NCBI GenBank assembly: GCA_963837945.1
Contig: CAWIQD010000009.1
Span: forward strand, 124,001 to 188,000
Direction: 5' to 3'
Length of the DNA stretch: 64,000 bases
From: CAVUBL01 sp963837945
GTDB taxonomy: Bacteria; Acidobacteriota; Thermoanaerobaculia; Multivoradales; DATKCC01
Made by a program: the position numbers and the translations under genes. The notes below the pieces were generated by a model. The model was not told the DNA's origin. It made no database searches and was given only the letters and a program-made list of their open reading frames with translations. Position 1 is the stretch's first letter. The number at the start of each line of letters is the position of its first letter. Below, in pieces: positions 41,092-49,924 of the stretch.

Positions 41092-42337
41092 TCGGCCGCG
41101 GATAGACTTCTCGCACACCATGGCTCGAGAGCTCGAGACCGCGAGGGAGTTGCCGGTGGGCCCGACCCGGCGCCGGACGTGGCCCCTGCTGCCTCCGCAC
41201 CGGCCGGACATCGGCTGGACGCCCTATCTGTGGCTCATCTACCTGGGGTTCTTCGTCCTCGACCCGCTGCTCAGCCACGCGCCCGCCTGGAAGTGGCTCC
41301 TCCTCGCCGCGGTGGTCGCGGCCTTCCTGCCGATCTACTTCCTCGGGTACTGGGCCCGGAACGGCAAGGAGGTGTTGCTGGTCGCCGCGGGCATCGCCCT
41401 GCTCGGGCTCGTCTACATGCCGATCAACCTGAGCGGTGCCTGCCTGTTCATCTACGCCGGCTCCTTCGTGGGCTTCGGCTTTCGGCCGGCCCGGGCGCTC
41501 CTGGTCCTCGCCGGTCTCTTCGGCCTCGCGACGCTGGAAGCGCTCGTGCTCGGCCTCCACCCCTGGACCTGGGCGCCGTTCCTGGTGATCGCCGCCCTGG
41601 TGAGCGTCAGCAACATCCATTTCGCCGAGGTCCACCGCAAGAACGAGCGCCTGAAGGCCGCTCGCGAGGAGGTCGAGCACCTGGCCAAGGTGGCGGAGCG
41701 GGAGCGGATCGCCCGCGACCTGCACGACCTCCTCGGCCACACGCTGACCGTGATCGCGGTCAAGTGCGAGCTCGCCGACAAGCTGGCCGTGCGTGATCCG
41801 CAGCGCTCGCGCCAGGAGATCCGCGAGGTCCACCGGATCTCCCGCCTGGCCCTCTCGGAGGTCCGGCGGGCGGTTCAGGGGTATCGCGCCGACGTCTTCC
41901 CCGGCCTCGTGACCGAGCTGGCGACCGCCCGGCGGACGCTCGTGTCCGCCGGCGTCGAGGTGGCGGTCGAGGAGGCCGAGGAGGCGGCGCGCCTCGCCGG
42001 GGGGCTCGGGCCTGCGCGGGAGACCGCCCTGGTCCTCGCCCTGCGCGAAGCGGTCACCAACGTGCTTCGGCACGCCCGAGCCCGCAGCTGCCGGATCTCG
42101 GTCGACCGGCGCAAGGGGCGGGCAGTCCTGGAGGTCGCGGACGACGGCCGGGGCGGCCTGGCGCCCGAAGGTAGCGGGCTCGCCGGCATGCGCGAGCGCA
42201 TCCAGAGCCTCGGCGGCCGCGTGGCGCGAAGCGGAGACGGTGGCCACACACTGCGGGTGGAGCTACCGCTCGAGGCCGGCCGGGACCTCGGCGGGCCGCA
42301 GGCGGCCGCGCTCCCGGCGGCGGAGGGGGAAGGTTGA
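41084..42337 (+). CDS. DesK-like sensor histidine kinase (HisKA_3)
   Basis: A 417-residue membrane sensor kinase. Five or six TM helices span about 47-180 without a large extracytoplasmic loop, so it may sense within the membrane. The HisKA_3 box ERERIARDLHDLLGHTL holds the phospho-His; the ATPase domain has the N-box LREAVTNVLRHARA, DDGRGG and GLAGMRERIQSLGG. The ATG at 41084 overlaps the permease by 8 bp; ATG 41123 (MARELE) is an alternative. It phosphorylates the downstream NarL-type regulator. Confidence 0.9.
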   Translation: MVDRPRIDFSHTMARELETARELPVGPTRRRTWPLLPPHRPDIGWTPYLWLIYLGFFVLDPLLSHAPAWKWLLLAAVVAAFLPIYFLGYWARNGKEVLLVAAGIALLGLVYMPINLSGACLFIYAGSFVGFGFRPARALLVLAGLFGLATLEALVLGLHPWTWAPFLVIAALVSVSNIHFAEVHRKNERLKAAREEVEHLAKVAERERIARDLHDLLGHTLTVIAVKCELADKLAVRDPQRSRQEIREVHRISRLALSEVRRAVQGYRADVFPGLVTELATARRTLVSAGVEVAVEEAEEAARLAGGLGPARETALVLALREAVTNVLRHARARSCRISVDRRKGRAVLEVADDGRGGLAPEGSGLAGMRERIQSLGGRVARSGDGGHTLRVELPLEAGRDLGGPQAAALPAAEGEG

Positions 42338-42936
42338 TCCGGGTCCTCCTGGCCGAGGACCAGACCATGGTCCTGGGCGCCCTCGCCGCGCTCCTCGAGA
42401 TCGAAGAGGACCTGGAGGTCGTCGGCCGTGCCCGGGACGGCCGGGAGGCGCTGGAGCTCGCTCGCAGCGAGCGGCCCGACGTGGTGGTGACCGACATCGA
42501 GATGCCGCGGATGACCGGGCTCGAGCTCGCCGCCGAGCTCAGGAGCCTCGAGCCGCGGCCGCGGGTGATCGTCGTCACCACCTTCGCCCGTCCCGGCTAC
42601 CTGCGCCGGGCCCTCGAGGCCGGGGTCACCGGCTATCTGCTCAAGGACGCTCCCGCCGAGAATCTGGCCGAGGCCGTGCGCCGGGTCCATGCCGGCGGCC
42701 GGGCCGTCGACCCGGAGCTCGCCTCCGAGGCGTGGGGCGAGGAGGACCCCCTTACCGACCGCGAGCGCCAGGTCCTGCGCCTGGCCGGCGAGGGCAAGCC
42801 GACGGCGGCGATCGCCGAGACGCTCCACCTCTCGGAGGGCACGGTGCGCAACTATCTCTCCGAGGCGATCAGCAAGCTCGACGCCGCCAACCGCGTCGAG
42901 GCAGCCCGCACCGCGCGCAGAAAGGGCTGGTTGTAG
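42334..42936 (+). CDS. NarL/DesR-type response regulator
   Basis: A 200-residue two-domain regulator. Receiver domain (1-120) has the acidic pair in LLAEDQT, phospho-acceptor Asp in VVVTDIEMPRM and the conserved Lys in LLKDAP. LuxR-type helix-turn-helix (about 138-200) reads DPLTDRERQVLRLAGEGKPT and LHLSEGTVRNYLSEAISKL. Start is TTG 42334, overlapping the kinase stop (TTGA) with a GGAGGGGGAAGG stretch upstream. It likely regulates the ABC exporter operon. Confidence 0.9.
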   Translation: MIRVLLAEDQTMVLGALAALLEIEEDLEVVGRARDGREALELARSERPDVVVTDIEMPRMTGLELAAELRSLEPRPRVIVVTTFARPGYLRRALEAGVTGYLLKDAPAENLAEAVRRVHAGGRAVDPELASEAWGEEDPLTDRERQVLRLAGEGKPTAAIAETLHLSEGTVRNYLSEAISKLDAANRVEAARTARRKGWL

Positions 42937-42945
42937 CGATCACCG

Positions 42946-42983
42946 GCCGAGAGCAGCCGGAGCTCGCCGCCGGCCCTCTCGGC
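42946..42983. terminator. Hairpin between convergent response regulator and secreted-protein genes
   Basis: GCCGAGAG (42946-42953) pairs with CTCTCGGC (42976-42983), 22-nt loop that is itself GC-rich; lies 10 bp after the regulator stop. Confidence 0.4.
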
Positions 42984-43003
42984 TCGGCAACTCGGCGGCC
43001 GCT

Positions 43004-43531
43004 TCAGCTCTTCTTGCGCGGCACGCAGAGCAGCACGCCGGTCTTCTCGTTCTGGAAGACGCCCAGGGCCACGTCCTGGTCCTCGACCGTCGAGCGCAGC
43101 GGGCATTCCACCTTGGTGGCGGCGACGTCGGTGAGCACCAGCGTCATGTCGTAGGGCGCCTTGCGCTTCGACCAGGCGATGGTCCAGCTGCCCTCGGTGT
43201 CCGGAGCGGCTTGCACCTCGGCCTTCTTCACCTCGATGCCGGCCACCCGGTTCGAGCCGGGCACCGCGACCTGGTCCTCGGCCGCGCCGGGCGCGAGGTC
43301 GATCCAGGCCAGGGCCTGGGTCTTCCAGTCCTCCTCGGAGAGGGCGTTCAGCTCGGCCTCCATCTGCTTGAGCTGTTCCTTCTCGAGGTTCTGCTTGGTC
43401 TCCCATTCGTACCCTCGCCGGCCGATCGGCGTGAAGCCCGGGTCGCCACCCTTCTGGGCTCGGGCGACGGCGGGGAGCACCAGGCTGACCAGGACCAACG
43501 ATCCGACGATCCAAATCCATCTATCGCGCAT
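43004..43531 (-). CDS. Secreted protein of unknown function
   Basis: A 175-residue protein with a clean Sec signal peptide (RWIWIVGSLVLVSLVLPAVA, then RAQ). The mature part is short and polar: an Arg/Glu-rich N-terminus (IGRRGYEWETKQNLEKEQLK, coiled-coil-like), then a region ending ECPLRSTVEDQDVALGVFQN and VLLCVPRKKS with two Cys that could form a disulfide. GGAGG lies 5 nt before ATG 43531. No family recognised. Divergent from the sulfatase-like lipoprotein gene. Confidence 0.65.
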   Translation of the reverse strand: MRDRWIWIVGSLVLVSLVLPAVARAQKGGDPGFTPIGRRGYEWETKQNLEKEQLKQMEAELNALSEEDWKTQALAWIDLAPGAAEDQVAVPGSNRVAGIEVKKAEVQAAPDTEGSWTIAWSKRKAPYDMTLVLTDVAATKVECPLRSTVEDQDVALGVFQNEKTGVLLCVPRKKS

Positions 43532-43637
43532 CACGACCTCCATGGAGCTGCGCGAGGCTCTTCCCGGTCGAGCCCCGCATGGTTTACCCGAACATGATGT
43601 CACGACAAGCCTCAAACCTTTCGCTGATCCCGGAGGA

Positions 43638-43643
43638 TACACT
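43638..43643 (+). promoter_or_regulatory. -10-like box of the sulfatase-like gene (leaderless type)
   Basis: TACACT ends 8 nt before ATG 43652. Confidence 0.45.
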
Positions 43644-43651
43644 CCGCCGCG

Positions 43652-45547
43652 ATGGCCGATTTCCTCTCCGGTCCCGCGGGCCGTCGCGCGCTCCCGCTGC
43701 TCCTCGCGCTCCTCGCTCTCGCCGGCTGCCGGCGCGCCGAGGGGCCCGCGCCTGAGCCGCTCCGCCTGCTCGACGCCGCCGACCGGATGACGGTGACCGG
43801 GGCGGTGCCCGCGGTACCGTCGCAAGGCTCCGGCGCGCCGGCGATCGGCGCCGTGGCCGCCCCCGGCCGGATCGCGCGCATCGCCATGGAGGGGGGCGGC
43901 GACGACGGCTGGGACCTGCGGGTGGCGCTGGTCGCCGGCTCCGAAACCCGCTACCGGTTCCGCCTCGACCTGCCGGACCATCCCACGCTGCGGGTCGGGC
44001 TCGGCTATCCCCCGCCGCGGAAGGGGGCGGGAGGCGAGGCGATCCGCTACCGGGTGGAGGTGGCCCCGGCGACCGGTGCCGGCGCCACGGCGGGCGAGCC
44101 GCGGGTGGTCCTCGACGAGCGGGTGACGACCGACCGCTCCTCCGGCTGGCGCGATCGCGAGGTCGATCTCGACCGCTGGGCGGGGCAGCCGGTGCTCCTC
44201 GACCTCGTGACCGAGGTCGCCCCCGGTGCGGCGGACGGGGCGGGAGCCGCCGCCTGGGCGGCCCCGGAGGTGGTGAGCGGCAGGGGGCGCGAGGCCGGGT
44301 GGAACGTCCTCCTGGTGAGTCTCGACACGCTCCGCGCCGACCATCTGAGCTGCTACGGCCACGCCCGCCCGACGAGCCCGCACCTCGACCGGCTGGCCGC
44401 CGGCGGAGTGCGCTTCGCGAGCGCGTTCTCCCAGGCACCCTGGACCCGGCCGTCGCACCGGTCGTTCCTGACCAGCACGTACCCCGCCTCGAACGGCGAC
44501 CTCCGGTCCCCGATGATCTCGGAGGTTCTCTGGCGCGCCGGCTACCGCACGACGGCGGTCACCGGCGGCGGGCAGGTCGATCCCCGCTTCGGCTTCGACC
44601 ACGGCTTCGAGGCCTACCGCATCTACAACTGGGTCGGGGCCACGGCACGGATCCCGCGCCTCCTCGAAGCCAACCGGGGGCGCAAACAGTTCCTCTTCCT
44701 CCACACCTATCGGATCCACAGCCCGTACACCGACACCCGTTTCGCCGCCGCCCTGCCCTCCGGCAGGATCGGCAACGAGTTCGGCGACCAGGACTGGGAC
44801 CGCCTGGGAAACGACATCTCGAGCGACGAGGAGCGCTACGTCGAGGCCCTCTACGACGGCAACATCGCCGATGCCGACCGGGCGGTGGGCGAGGTCCTCG
44901 ACGGGCTCCGCCGCGACGGCCAGCTCGAGCACACCCTCGTCGCCGTGACCTCGGATCACGGCGAGTCGTTCTGGGAGCACGGCGCCTGGCGCCACGGGCA
45001 GAACCTCTACGACGAGCAGATCCACGTGCCGCTCATCCTCCACCTGCCCGAGGCGCTCGCCAGACGCCTCGGCGTCGCCCCCGGAACGGTGATCCGGGAC
45101 CAGGTCCGGATGGTCGACCTCTACCCGACCCTCCTCGACCTCGCCGGTGTGCCCCTCGATCATCCGGTCCAGGGCCGCTCGCTGGTGCCACTGCTGACCG
45201 GCGGCTCCCTGCCCCCGGCCGAGTCGTTCGCCGAGAACACCAACATCAGGGCGTTCGAGCGCAAGGCGTTTCGCACGCCGCGCTTCAAATTCGTCGAGTC
45301 CTACCCACGGGCGCCGGCGAGGGCCCAGGGGATCGACCAGCCCCAGATCGAGCTCTTCGACCTGCGCCGCGACCCGAAGGAGTATCGCAACGTCGCCGGA
45401 CGCTACCCGGATCTCGTCCGCCTGCTCGAGCAGCGCATGAGCGCCCTCGTCGCGGGCGCCCGTCGGCTCGACGAGCAGGTCCCCGACGGGCTCGACCCCG
45501 ACCTCCGCAAGCGGCTGGAAGCGCTCGGCTACGTCGGCAACCGCTAG
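43652..45547 (+). CDS. Sulfatase-family (alkaline phosphatase superfamily) lipoprotein with Thr at the nucleophile position
   Basis: A 631-residue exported hydrolase. Lipoprotein signal ends LALLALAGC (Cys about 26). Residues 50-205 form an N-terminal beta domain; the catalytic domain begins NVLLVSLDTLRADHLSCYGH with the metal Asp. The nucleophile motif is APWTRPSHRSF: the Cys or Ser modified to formylglycine in true sulfatases is Thr. Further metal ligands are in TSDHGESFWEHG. The C-terminus has the family block LRRDPKEYRNVA. Thr nucleophiles occur in phosphoglycerol or phosphoethanolamine transferases, so a phospho-substrate is likely. It needs no formylglycine-generating enzyme. Confidence 0.85.
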   Translation: MADFLSGPAGRRALPLLLALLALAGCRRAEGPAPEPLRLLDAADRMTVTGAVPAVPSQGSGAPAIGAVAAPGRIARIAMEGGGDDGWDLRVALVAGSETRYRFRLDLPDHPTLRVGLGYPPPRKGAGGEAIRYRVEVAPATGAGATAGEPRVVLDERVTTDRSSGWRDREVDLDRWAGQPVLLDLVTEVAPGAADGAGAAAWAAPEVVSGRGREAGWNVLLVSLDTLRADHLSCYGHARPTSPHLDRLAAGGVRFASAFSQAPWTRPSHRSFLTSTYPASNGDLRSPMISEVLWRAGYRTTAVTGGGQVDPRFGFDHGFEAYRIYNWVGATARIPRLLEANRGRKQFLFLHTYRIHSPYTDTRFAAALPSGRIGNEFGDQDWDRLGNDISSDEERYVEALYDGNIADADRAVGEVLDGLRRDGQLEHTLVAVTSDHGESFWEHGAWRHGQNLYDEQIHVPLILHLPEALARRLGVAPGTVIRDQVRMVDLYPTLLDLAGVPLDHPVQGRSLVPLLTGGSLPPAESFAENTNIRAFERKAFRTPRFKFVESYPRAPARAQGIDQPQIELFDLRRDPKEYRNVAGRYPDLVRLLEQRMSALVAGARRLDEQVPDGLDPDLRKRLEALGYVGNR

Positions 45548-45560
45548 CGAGACGACTCCC

Positions 45561-46592
45561 ATGTTCCCCGAGACCCGGACCCTCGCCACCCCGCTCACCG
45601 CGCACGCCGGCATCGAGTTGCCGATCATCTGCGGCGCCATGTACCCCTGCTCGAACCCGGAGCTGGTGGCCGCGGCCTCCGAAGCCGGCGGCATCGGGAT
45701 CGTCCAGCCGGTCTCGCTGACCTACGTCCACGGCCACGACTTCCGCGCCGGGCTCCGGCTGATCCGGAGCCTGACCGCCAAGCCGGTGGGCATGAACGCC
45801 CTGGTCGAGCAGTCCTCGAAGGCCTACCGCGAGCGCATGGAGCGCTGGGTCGACGTGGCGCTCGAGGAGGGGCTGCGCTTCTTCGTCACCTCGCTCGGCA
45901 ACCCGCGCTGGGTGGCCGAGCGGGTCCATGCCGCGGGCGGCTTCGTGTACCACGACGCCACCGAGCGCAAGTGGGCCGAGAAGGGGCTCGAGGGAGGCGC
46001 CGACGGCCTGATCGCGGTCAACCGCCGCGCCGGCGGACACGCGGGCCCGAAGGGCGAGGAGGAGCTCCTGGCCGAGCTCGCCGGGCTCGGCGTGCCGGTG
46101 GTCTGCGCGGGCGGCGTCGGGGCGCCGGAGGACTTCGTCCGCGCGCTCCGGCTGGGCTACGCGGGCGTCCAGATGGGCACCCGCTTCATCGCCACGACCG
46201 AGTGCCGGGCCGCCGACGCCTACAAGCAGGCGATCCTCGCCGCCAGCCCCGAGGACATCGTCCTCTCCGAGCGGATCACCGGCGTGCCGGTCTCGGTGAT
46301 CGAGACGCCCTACATCCGGCGCATGGGCACCAGGGCCGGGCCCATCGCCCGCTGGATGCTCCGCGGCCACCGGCGCAAGCACTGGATGCGCACCCTCTAC
46401 GCCCTCAAGGCGCTCTGGCAGCTCAAGCGCGCCTCGCTCGACGAGAGCGGCGAGAAGGACTACTGGCAGGCCGGCAAGAGCGTCGCCGGGATCGACTCGA
46501 TCGAGCCCGCCGGCGAGATCGTCCGGCGCTTCGCCCGGGCCGCGGCCGAGGCGGCGGAGGGCGCGCCCCTGGCCCCGCTCCCTCCGGGGTGA
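45561..46592 (+). CDS. Nitronate monooxygenase / 2-nitropropane dioxygenase-like flavoprotein
   Basis: A 343-residue FMN-dependent TIM-barrel enzyme. N-terminus LPIICGAMYPCSNPELVAAA, central phosphate-binding segment NRRAGGHAGPKGEEELLAEL, and C-terminal FMN motif VVCAGGVGAPEDF with GVQMGTRFIAT. These match the NMO/enoyl-reductase II group; the His in GGHAG is the usual catalytic base. It follows the sulfatase-like gene by 13 bp, then comes a ferritin-like protein. The native substrate could be a nitronate or an enoyl-CoA-type compound. Confidence 0.85.
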   Translation: MFPETRTLATPLTAHAGIELPIICGAMYPCSNPELVAAASEAGGIGIVQPVSLTYVHGHDFRAGLRLIRSLTAKPVGMNALVEQSSKAYRERMERWVDVALEEGLRFFVTSLGNPRWVAERVHAAGGFVYHDATERKWAEKGLEGGADGLIAVNRRAGGHAGPKGEEELLAELAGLGVPVVCAGGVGAPEDFVRALRLGYAGVQMGTRFIATTECRAADAYKQAILAASPEDIVLSERITGVPVSVIETPYIRRMGTRAGPIARWMLRGHRRKHWMRTLYALKALWQLKRASLDESGEKDYWQAGKSVAGIDSIEPAGEIVRRFARAAAEAAEGAPLAPLPPG

Positions 46593-46604
46593 TAGCTTCC
46601 TCCC

Positions 46605-47265
46605 ATGGACGCCAAGGACTTCGTCCAGGCGGCTGGTCGACGAGATGGAGGCGCTCTTTGCCCGCCTGGGGGAGGAGGAGATCCTCGAGGCCGAGTCGGA
46701 CGGGCGCAAGGACGTCGCGACGCTTCTCGGCATGGCGCTTCAGAGCGAGCTCGAAGCGGCCGAGCTGGCGGGCTCCTGGATGCCCCAGACGACCGAGCTC
46801 GACGGCAAGATGCTCTTCGCCCTCCAGTGCGGCGACGAGATGCGCCACTACCGCATGATCGAGGACCGGCTGCGCGAGCTGGGCCAGGACCCGGCGCCCT
46901 TCGAGCTCGCCCCGGAAGGCTACAGCCCGCTCTACCATTACCTGCGCGGACTGCGCACCACCCTCGAGCGCGCCGCCGCCGGGCCGTTCACCTGCGAGGC
47001 GATCGCCCGCGTGCGCAACCGCCAGTTCATCGCCTTCTGCCGCTCGGTCGGGGACGAGGAGACCGCCCGCCTCTACGAGGACGTGATCCAGCCCGAAGAG
47101 GTCCACCACCACGAGGAGGGCCGGCGCTTCCTCGAGCGCCACGCCACGACCCCCGAGGCCCAGGAGGCCGCGGCCGCCGCCGTGCGCACCACGCTCGCCG
47201 TCGCCGACGAGCTCAAGACCCTGTCGGAGAAGTCGACCGGCGTCGACGCCCTTCCGGTATCCTGA
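46605..47265 (+). CDS. Ferritin-like diiron-fold protein, frameshift near the start
   Basis: About 220 residues of a ferritin/rubrerythrin-like four-helix bundle. Metal-ligand-like motifs are QSELEAAELAGSW, CGDEMRHYRMIEDRL (ExxRH) and QPEEVHHHEEGRRFL (EExxHHHEE). ATG 46605 opens with MDAKDFVQ, but the rest (LVDEMEALFARL) is one base out of frame around 46629-46632. The intact frame alone starts at ATG 46645. No Shine-Dalgarno; TAGCTT ends 6 nt before ATG 46605. It follows the nitronate monooxygenase-like gene by 12 bp. Role (iron oxidation or oxygenase) unknown. Confidence 0.75.
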
Positions 47266-47340
47266 AGCCCCGGCGCGAGCGCCGCGCCCGACATCCTCGC
47301 CCGGCCGCGCGCCCGGCACGACCCACGGAACCTCCACGCC

Positions 47341-48228
47341 ATGACTCGATCCGTCGAAACCCTCGCCGTCCTGGGCGCCGGCACCATGGGCCGGGGCATC
47401 GCCCACGTCTCGGCCCTGGCCGGCTACCGGACCCGCCTCGCGGACGTCGACCGCGAGGTGCTCGCCGCGGCCCGGCGTTCGATCGAGAAGACCCTCGACA
47501 AGGGAATCAGCCTCGGCAAGGTCGAAGCCGACGACGCCGAGGCCGCCCTCGAGCGCCTGAGCCTCCATCCCGACCTGACCGAGGCCGTCGGCGAGGCCGA
47601 CCTGGTGATCGAGGCGGTGCCCGAGGACATCGCGCTGAAGCTCGAGATCTTCCGGGCGGTGGAGGCCGCGGCGCCGCCCGGGGCCTTCTTCGCCACCAAC
47701 ACCTCCGGCCTCTCGGTGACCGAGATCGCCGCCGCCACCGCCCGCCCCGAGCGCTTCGCCGGGATGCACTTCTTCAACCCGGTCCACATCATGCGGCTGG
47801 TGGAGCTGGTCAAGGGGCTCGAGACCTCGGAGGAGACCCTTCGCACCCTCGCCGCCGTCGCCGCCGCCATGGGCAAGAAAGTGGTGACGGTCAACGAGTC
47901 CCCCGGGTTCGTGACCAGCCGGATCAACGCCCTGATCGGCAACGAGGCGTTCCGGATGCTCCAGGAGGGGGTGGCGACGGCCGAGGACATCGACCTCGCC
48001 CTGAAGCTGGGACTCAACCATCCGATGGGCCCGTTCGAGATGGTCGACCTGGTCGGCCTCGACGTGCGGCTCTCGATCCTCACCTACCTCCACGAGACGC
48101 TCGGCGAGGCCTACCGGCCGAGCCGGCTGCTGGTGCAGCACGTCCGCGCCGGCCGCCTGGGCAAGAAGGTCGGCCGTGGCGTCTACGAGTACGACGAGGA
48201 CGGCGCCCGGATCGCCAAGAAAGCCTGA
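47341..48228 (+). CDS. 3-hydroxyacyl-CoA dehydrogenase (PaaH/Hbd-like)
   Basis: NAD-dependent oxidation of 3-hydroxyacyl-CoA, or the reverse in synthesis. 295 residues, the single-domain-pair length of Hbd/PaaH. N-terminal Rossmann motif LAVLGAGTMGRGIAHVSALAG, NTSGLSVTEIA, catalytic His in HFFNPVHIMRLVE, and the C-terminal domain with NESPGFVTSRINALIGNEA and KLGLNHPMGPFEMVDLVGLD. The gene is 75 bp after the ferritin-like gene, with no obvious promoter. Fits with the acyl-CoA dehydrogenase at 30 kb in fatty or branched-chain acid oxidation. Confidence 0.93.
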   Translation: MTRSVETLAVLGAGTMGRGIAHVSALAGYRTRLADVDREVLAAARRSIEKTLDKGISLGKVEADDAEAALERLSLHPDLTEAVGEADLVIEAVPEDIALKLEIFRAVEAAAPPGAFFATNTSGLSVTEIAAATARPERFAGMHFFNPVHIMRLVELVKGLETSEETLRTLAAVAAAMGKKVVTVNESPGFVTSRINALIGNEAFRMLQEGVATAEDIDLALKLGLNHPMGPFEMVDLVGLDVRLSILTYLHETLGEAYRPSRLLVQHVRAGRLGKKVGRGVYEYDEDGARIAKKA

Positions 48229-48275
48229 GAGCCGGCAGGAGGACCTCCGGCCGGTGGCTTCCGGGAGAGGGCTGG

Positions 48276-48281
48276 TAACCT
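48276..48281 (+). promoter_or_regulatory. -10-like box of the SDR gene (leaderless type)
   Basis: TAACCT ends 8 nt before ATG 48290. Confidence 0.35.
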
Positions 48282-48289
48282 GCCGCGCC

Positions 48290-49093
48290 ATGGACCCGTC
48301 CCTGGAACGAGACCTCACCGGCCGGGTGGCGCTCGTGACCGGCGCCTCCGCCGGCCTCGGCCTCGCCTCCGCCCGCGCCCTGGCACGCCGCGGCGCCACC
48401 CTGGTCGTCTCCTCCCGCGGCGGCGAGCGCCTGGAGCGGGCGCGCGCCGAGCTCGCAAACCTGCCCGGCGGCGGCGAGGTAGCGGCCCTCGCCGCCGACG
48501 TCTCCGACCTCGGCGCCCTGGAACGACTGGTCGCGGGCGCGACCGAGCGCTTCGGCCGGATCGACGTCCTGGTGCCGAACGGCGGCGGCCCGCCGGCCAA
48601 GCCCGCCCTGGAGCTGACCGAGGAGGACTGGGCGCGGGCGCTCCCGCTCGTCTTCCTCTTCGTGCCCCGCCTCTGCCGCCTGGTCGTTCCCGGCATGCGC
48701 GAGCGCGGCTGGGGCCGGATCGTGGCGATCAACTCCATCTCCGGCCGCCAGCCGATTCCCGGCCTGGCGCTCTCGAACTCGCTGCGGCCGGGGCTGCTCG
48801 GCTACCTGAAGACCCTGGCGCGCGAGGTCGCCGCCGACGGCGTGACGGTCAACGCCGTGCTCCCCGGCTACACCCGGACCGACCGGCAGGCCGAGCTGAT
48901 CGAGGACGAGATGGAGCGGACCGGCGACCCGGCCGAGGTCGTCGAGCGCCGGCGCGCCGGCGACGTCCCCGCCGGGCGCATGGCGAGCCCGGACGAGGTG
49001 GGCGAGGTGGTGGCCTTCCTCGCCTCGGCGGCCGCCTCGTTCGTCACCGGCCAGGCGTTGGCGGTCGACGGCGGGGCGATCCGAGGCCTGTGA
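48290..49093 (+). CDS. Short-chain dehydrogenase/reductase lacking the YxxxK motif
   Basis: A 267-residue Rossmann-fold protein of FabG-like architecture: coenzyme motif VTGASAGLGLASARAL, VLVPNGGGPP in place of NNAG, active-site Ser in AINSISGRQPIPG. Where YxxxK is expected it reads SNSLRPGLLGYLKTLAREVA, so the catalytic Tyr and Lys are Asn and Arg (SNxxR). A divergent SDR group with this replacement exists. C-terminus FVTGQALAVDGGAIRGL is normal. ATG 48290 is supported by TAACCT 8 nt upstream. Either altered chemistry or a non-catalytic role is possible. Confidence 0.85.
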   Translation: MDPSLERDLTGRVALVTGASAGLGLASARALARRGATLVVSSRGGERLERARAELANLPGGGEVAALAADVSDLGALERLVAGATERFGRIDVLVPNGGGPPAKPALELTEEDWARALPLVFLFVPRLCRLVVPGMRERGWGRIVAINSISGRQPIPGLALSNSLRPGLLGYLKTLAREVAADGVTVNAVLPGYTRTDRQAELIEDEMERTGDPAEVVERRRAGDVPAGRMASPDEVGEVVAFLASAAASFVTGQALAVDGGAIRGL

Positions 49094-49162
49094 CTTCGCG
49101 CTTTGAAAGAGCATCGCAGGAGGAGCGGTTCCTCCACCGACCTGCGCGGCCGCGCGGCCGTC

Positions 49163-49615
49163 TCACGGGCTGCCTCCTTCCATCACCTGGCCGGCCGCCT
49201 CCCGTTCGCCCAGGGCCCGGATCGGCACTCCGCACAGGCCGCTGCCGCGGACCGCAGTGACGAATCGCCGGTCGGCGGTGACCAGGGGCGCGTCCAGCCC
49301 GAGGGCCAGGGCCAGGTAGAGGCAGTCGTAGATCGGGTGGGCGAGCTCGCGGGCCAGGGCGAGGGCCTCGCCGACCAGCTCGCGCCCGGAGGCCAGGACC
49401 AGGGGCGCCTCGCGGAGCAGGTCGAGACCTGCCTCCGCCTCGTCCCAGGTCAGCTCTCGCCGGCGGGCCTTGGCCCAGAGGACGTTGGCGCACTCGACGA
49501 GGATCCAGTCCGGTGCGTGGAGCTCGTCGCCCCGGAGCGCCGCGGCCGCCTCGCTCCCCTCCTCCTGGACCAGCCACTTGACCGCGACGCTGGCGTCGAC
49601 GACCCAGGCGCTCAC
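49163..49615 (-). CDS. VapC-type PIN ribonuclease toxin
   Basis: A 150-residue PIN protein with all expected acidic residues: VVDASVAVKWLV (Asp7), LVECANVLWAKA (Glu about 41), IYDCLYLALAL (Asp about 95) and VTADRRF (Asp about 115). Full family length. ATG 49615 overlaps the stop of the antitoxin gene (ATGA). Predicted to cleave RNA when freed from its antitoxin. Confidence 0.88.
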   Translation of the reverse strand: MSAWVVDASVAVKWLVQEEGSEAAAALRGDELHAPDWILVECANVLWAKARRRELTWDEAEAGLDLLREAPLVLASGRELVGEALALARELAHPIYDCLYLALALGLDAPLVTADRRFVTAVRGSGLCGVPIRALGEREAAGQVMEGGSP

Positions 49616-49887
49616 CGGCCGGCGGATCGGCCCGAGGATTGGGGCTCCTCCGACGAGTCGCGGCGGCGGTCGGCGCGGAGGAGCTCGACGCTGTCGGTGG
49701 CGCTCCGGCCGGTCGTCCGGCTCCGGAGGCTCGCCGCCCGCTCCCAGAAGTCCGCGGTTCCCGGCGCGAGCGCTGCTTCCAGGATCGCGCGGTGCTCGGC
49801 CTCGGCCGAGCGGTTGTTCTGCGCCGCGCGCATCTTGAGGCGGCGGACGATCTCGGGGTCGAGCTTGCGGACGGTGAGCTGGGCCAT
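49612..49887 (-). CDS. FitA-like ribbon-helix-helix antitoxin
   Basis: A 91-residue protein starting AQLTVRKLDPEIVRRLKMRA and continuing NNRSAEAEHRAILEAAL, the Arc/MetJ-type ribbon-helix-helix DNA-binding domain of FitA/StbC-like antitoxins. The C-terminal tail (about 55-91), Arg/Ser-rich, should bind the PIN toxin. ATG 49887 has AAGGAAG 6 nt upstream. Overlaps the toxin start; the complex probably represses its own promoter. Confidence 0.85.
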   Translation of the reverse strand: MAQLTVRKLDPEIVRRLKMRAAQNNRSAEAEHRAILEAALAPGTADFWERAASLRSRTTGRSATDSVELLRADRRRDSSEEPQSSGRSAGR

Positions 49888-49924
49888 GGCAGGCTTCCTT
49901 GCTGGCATTGCCTTCATCGCCTGC

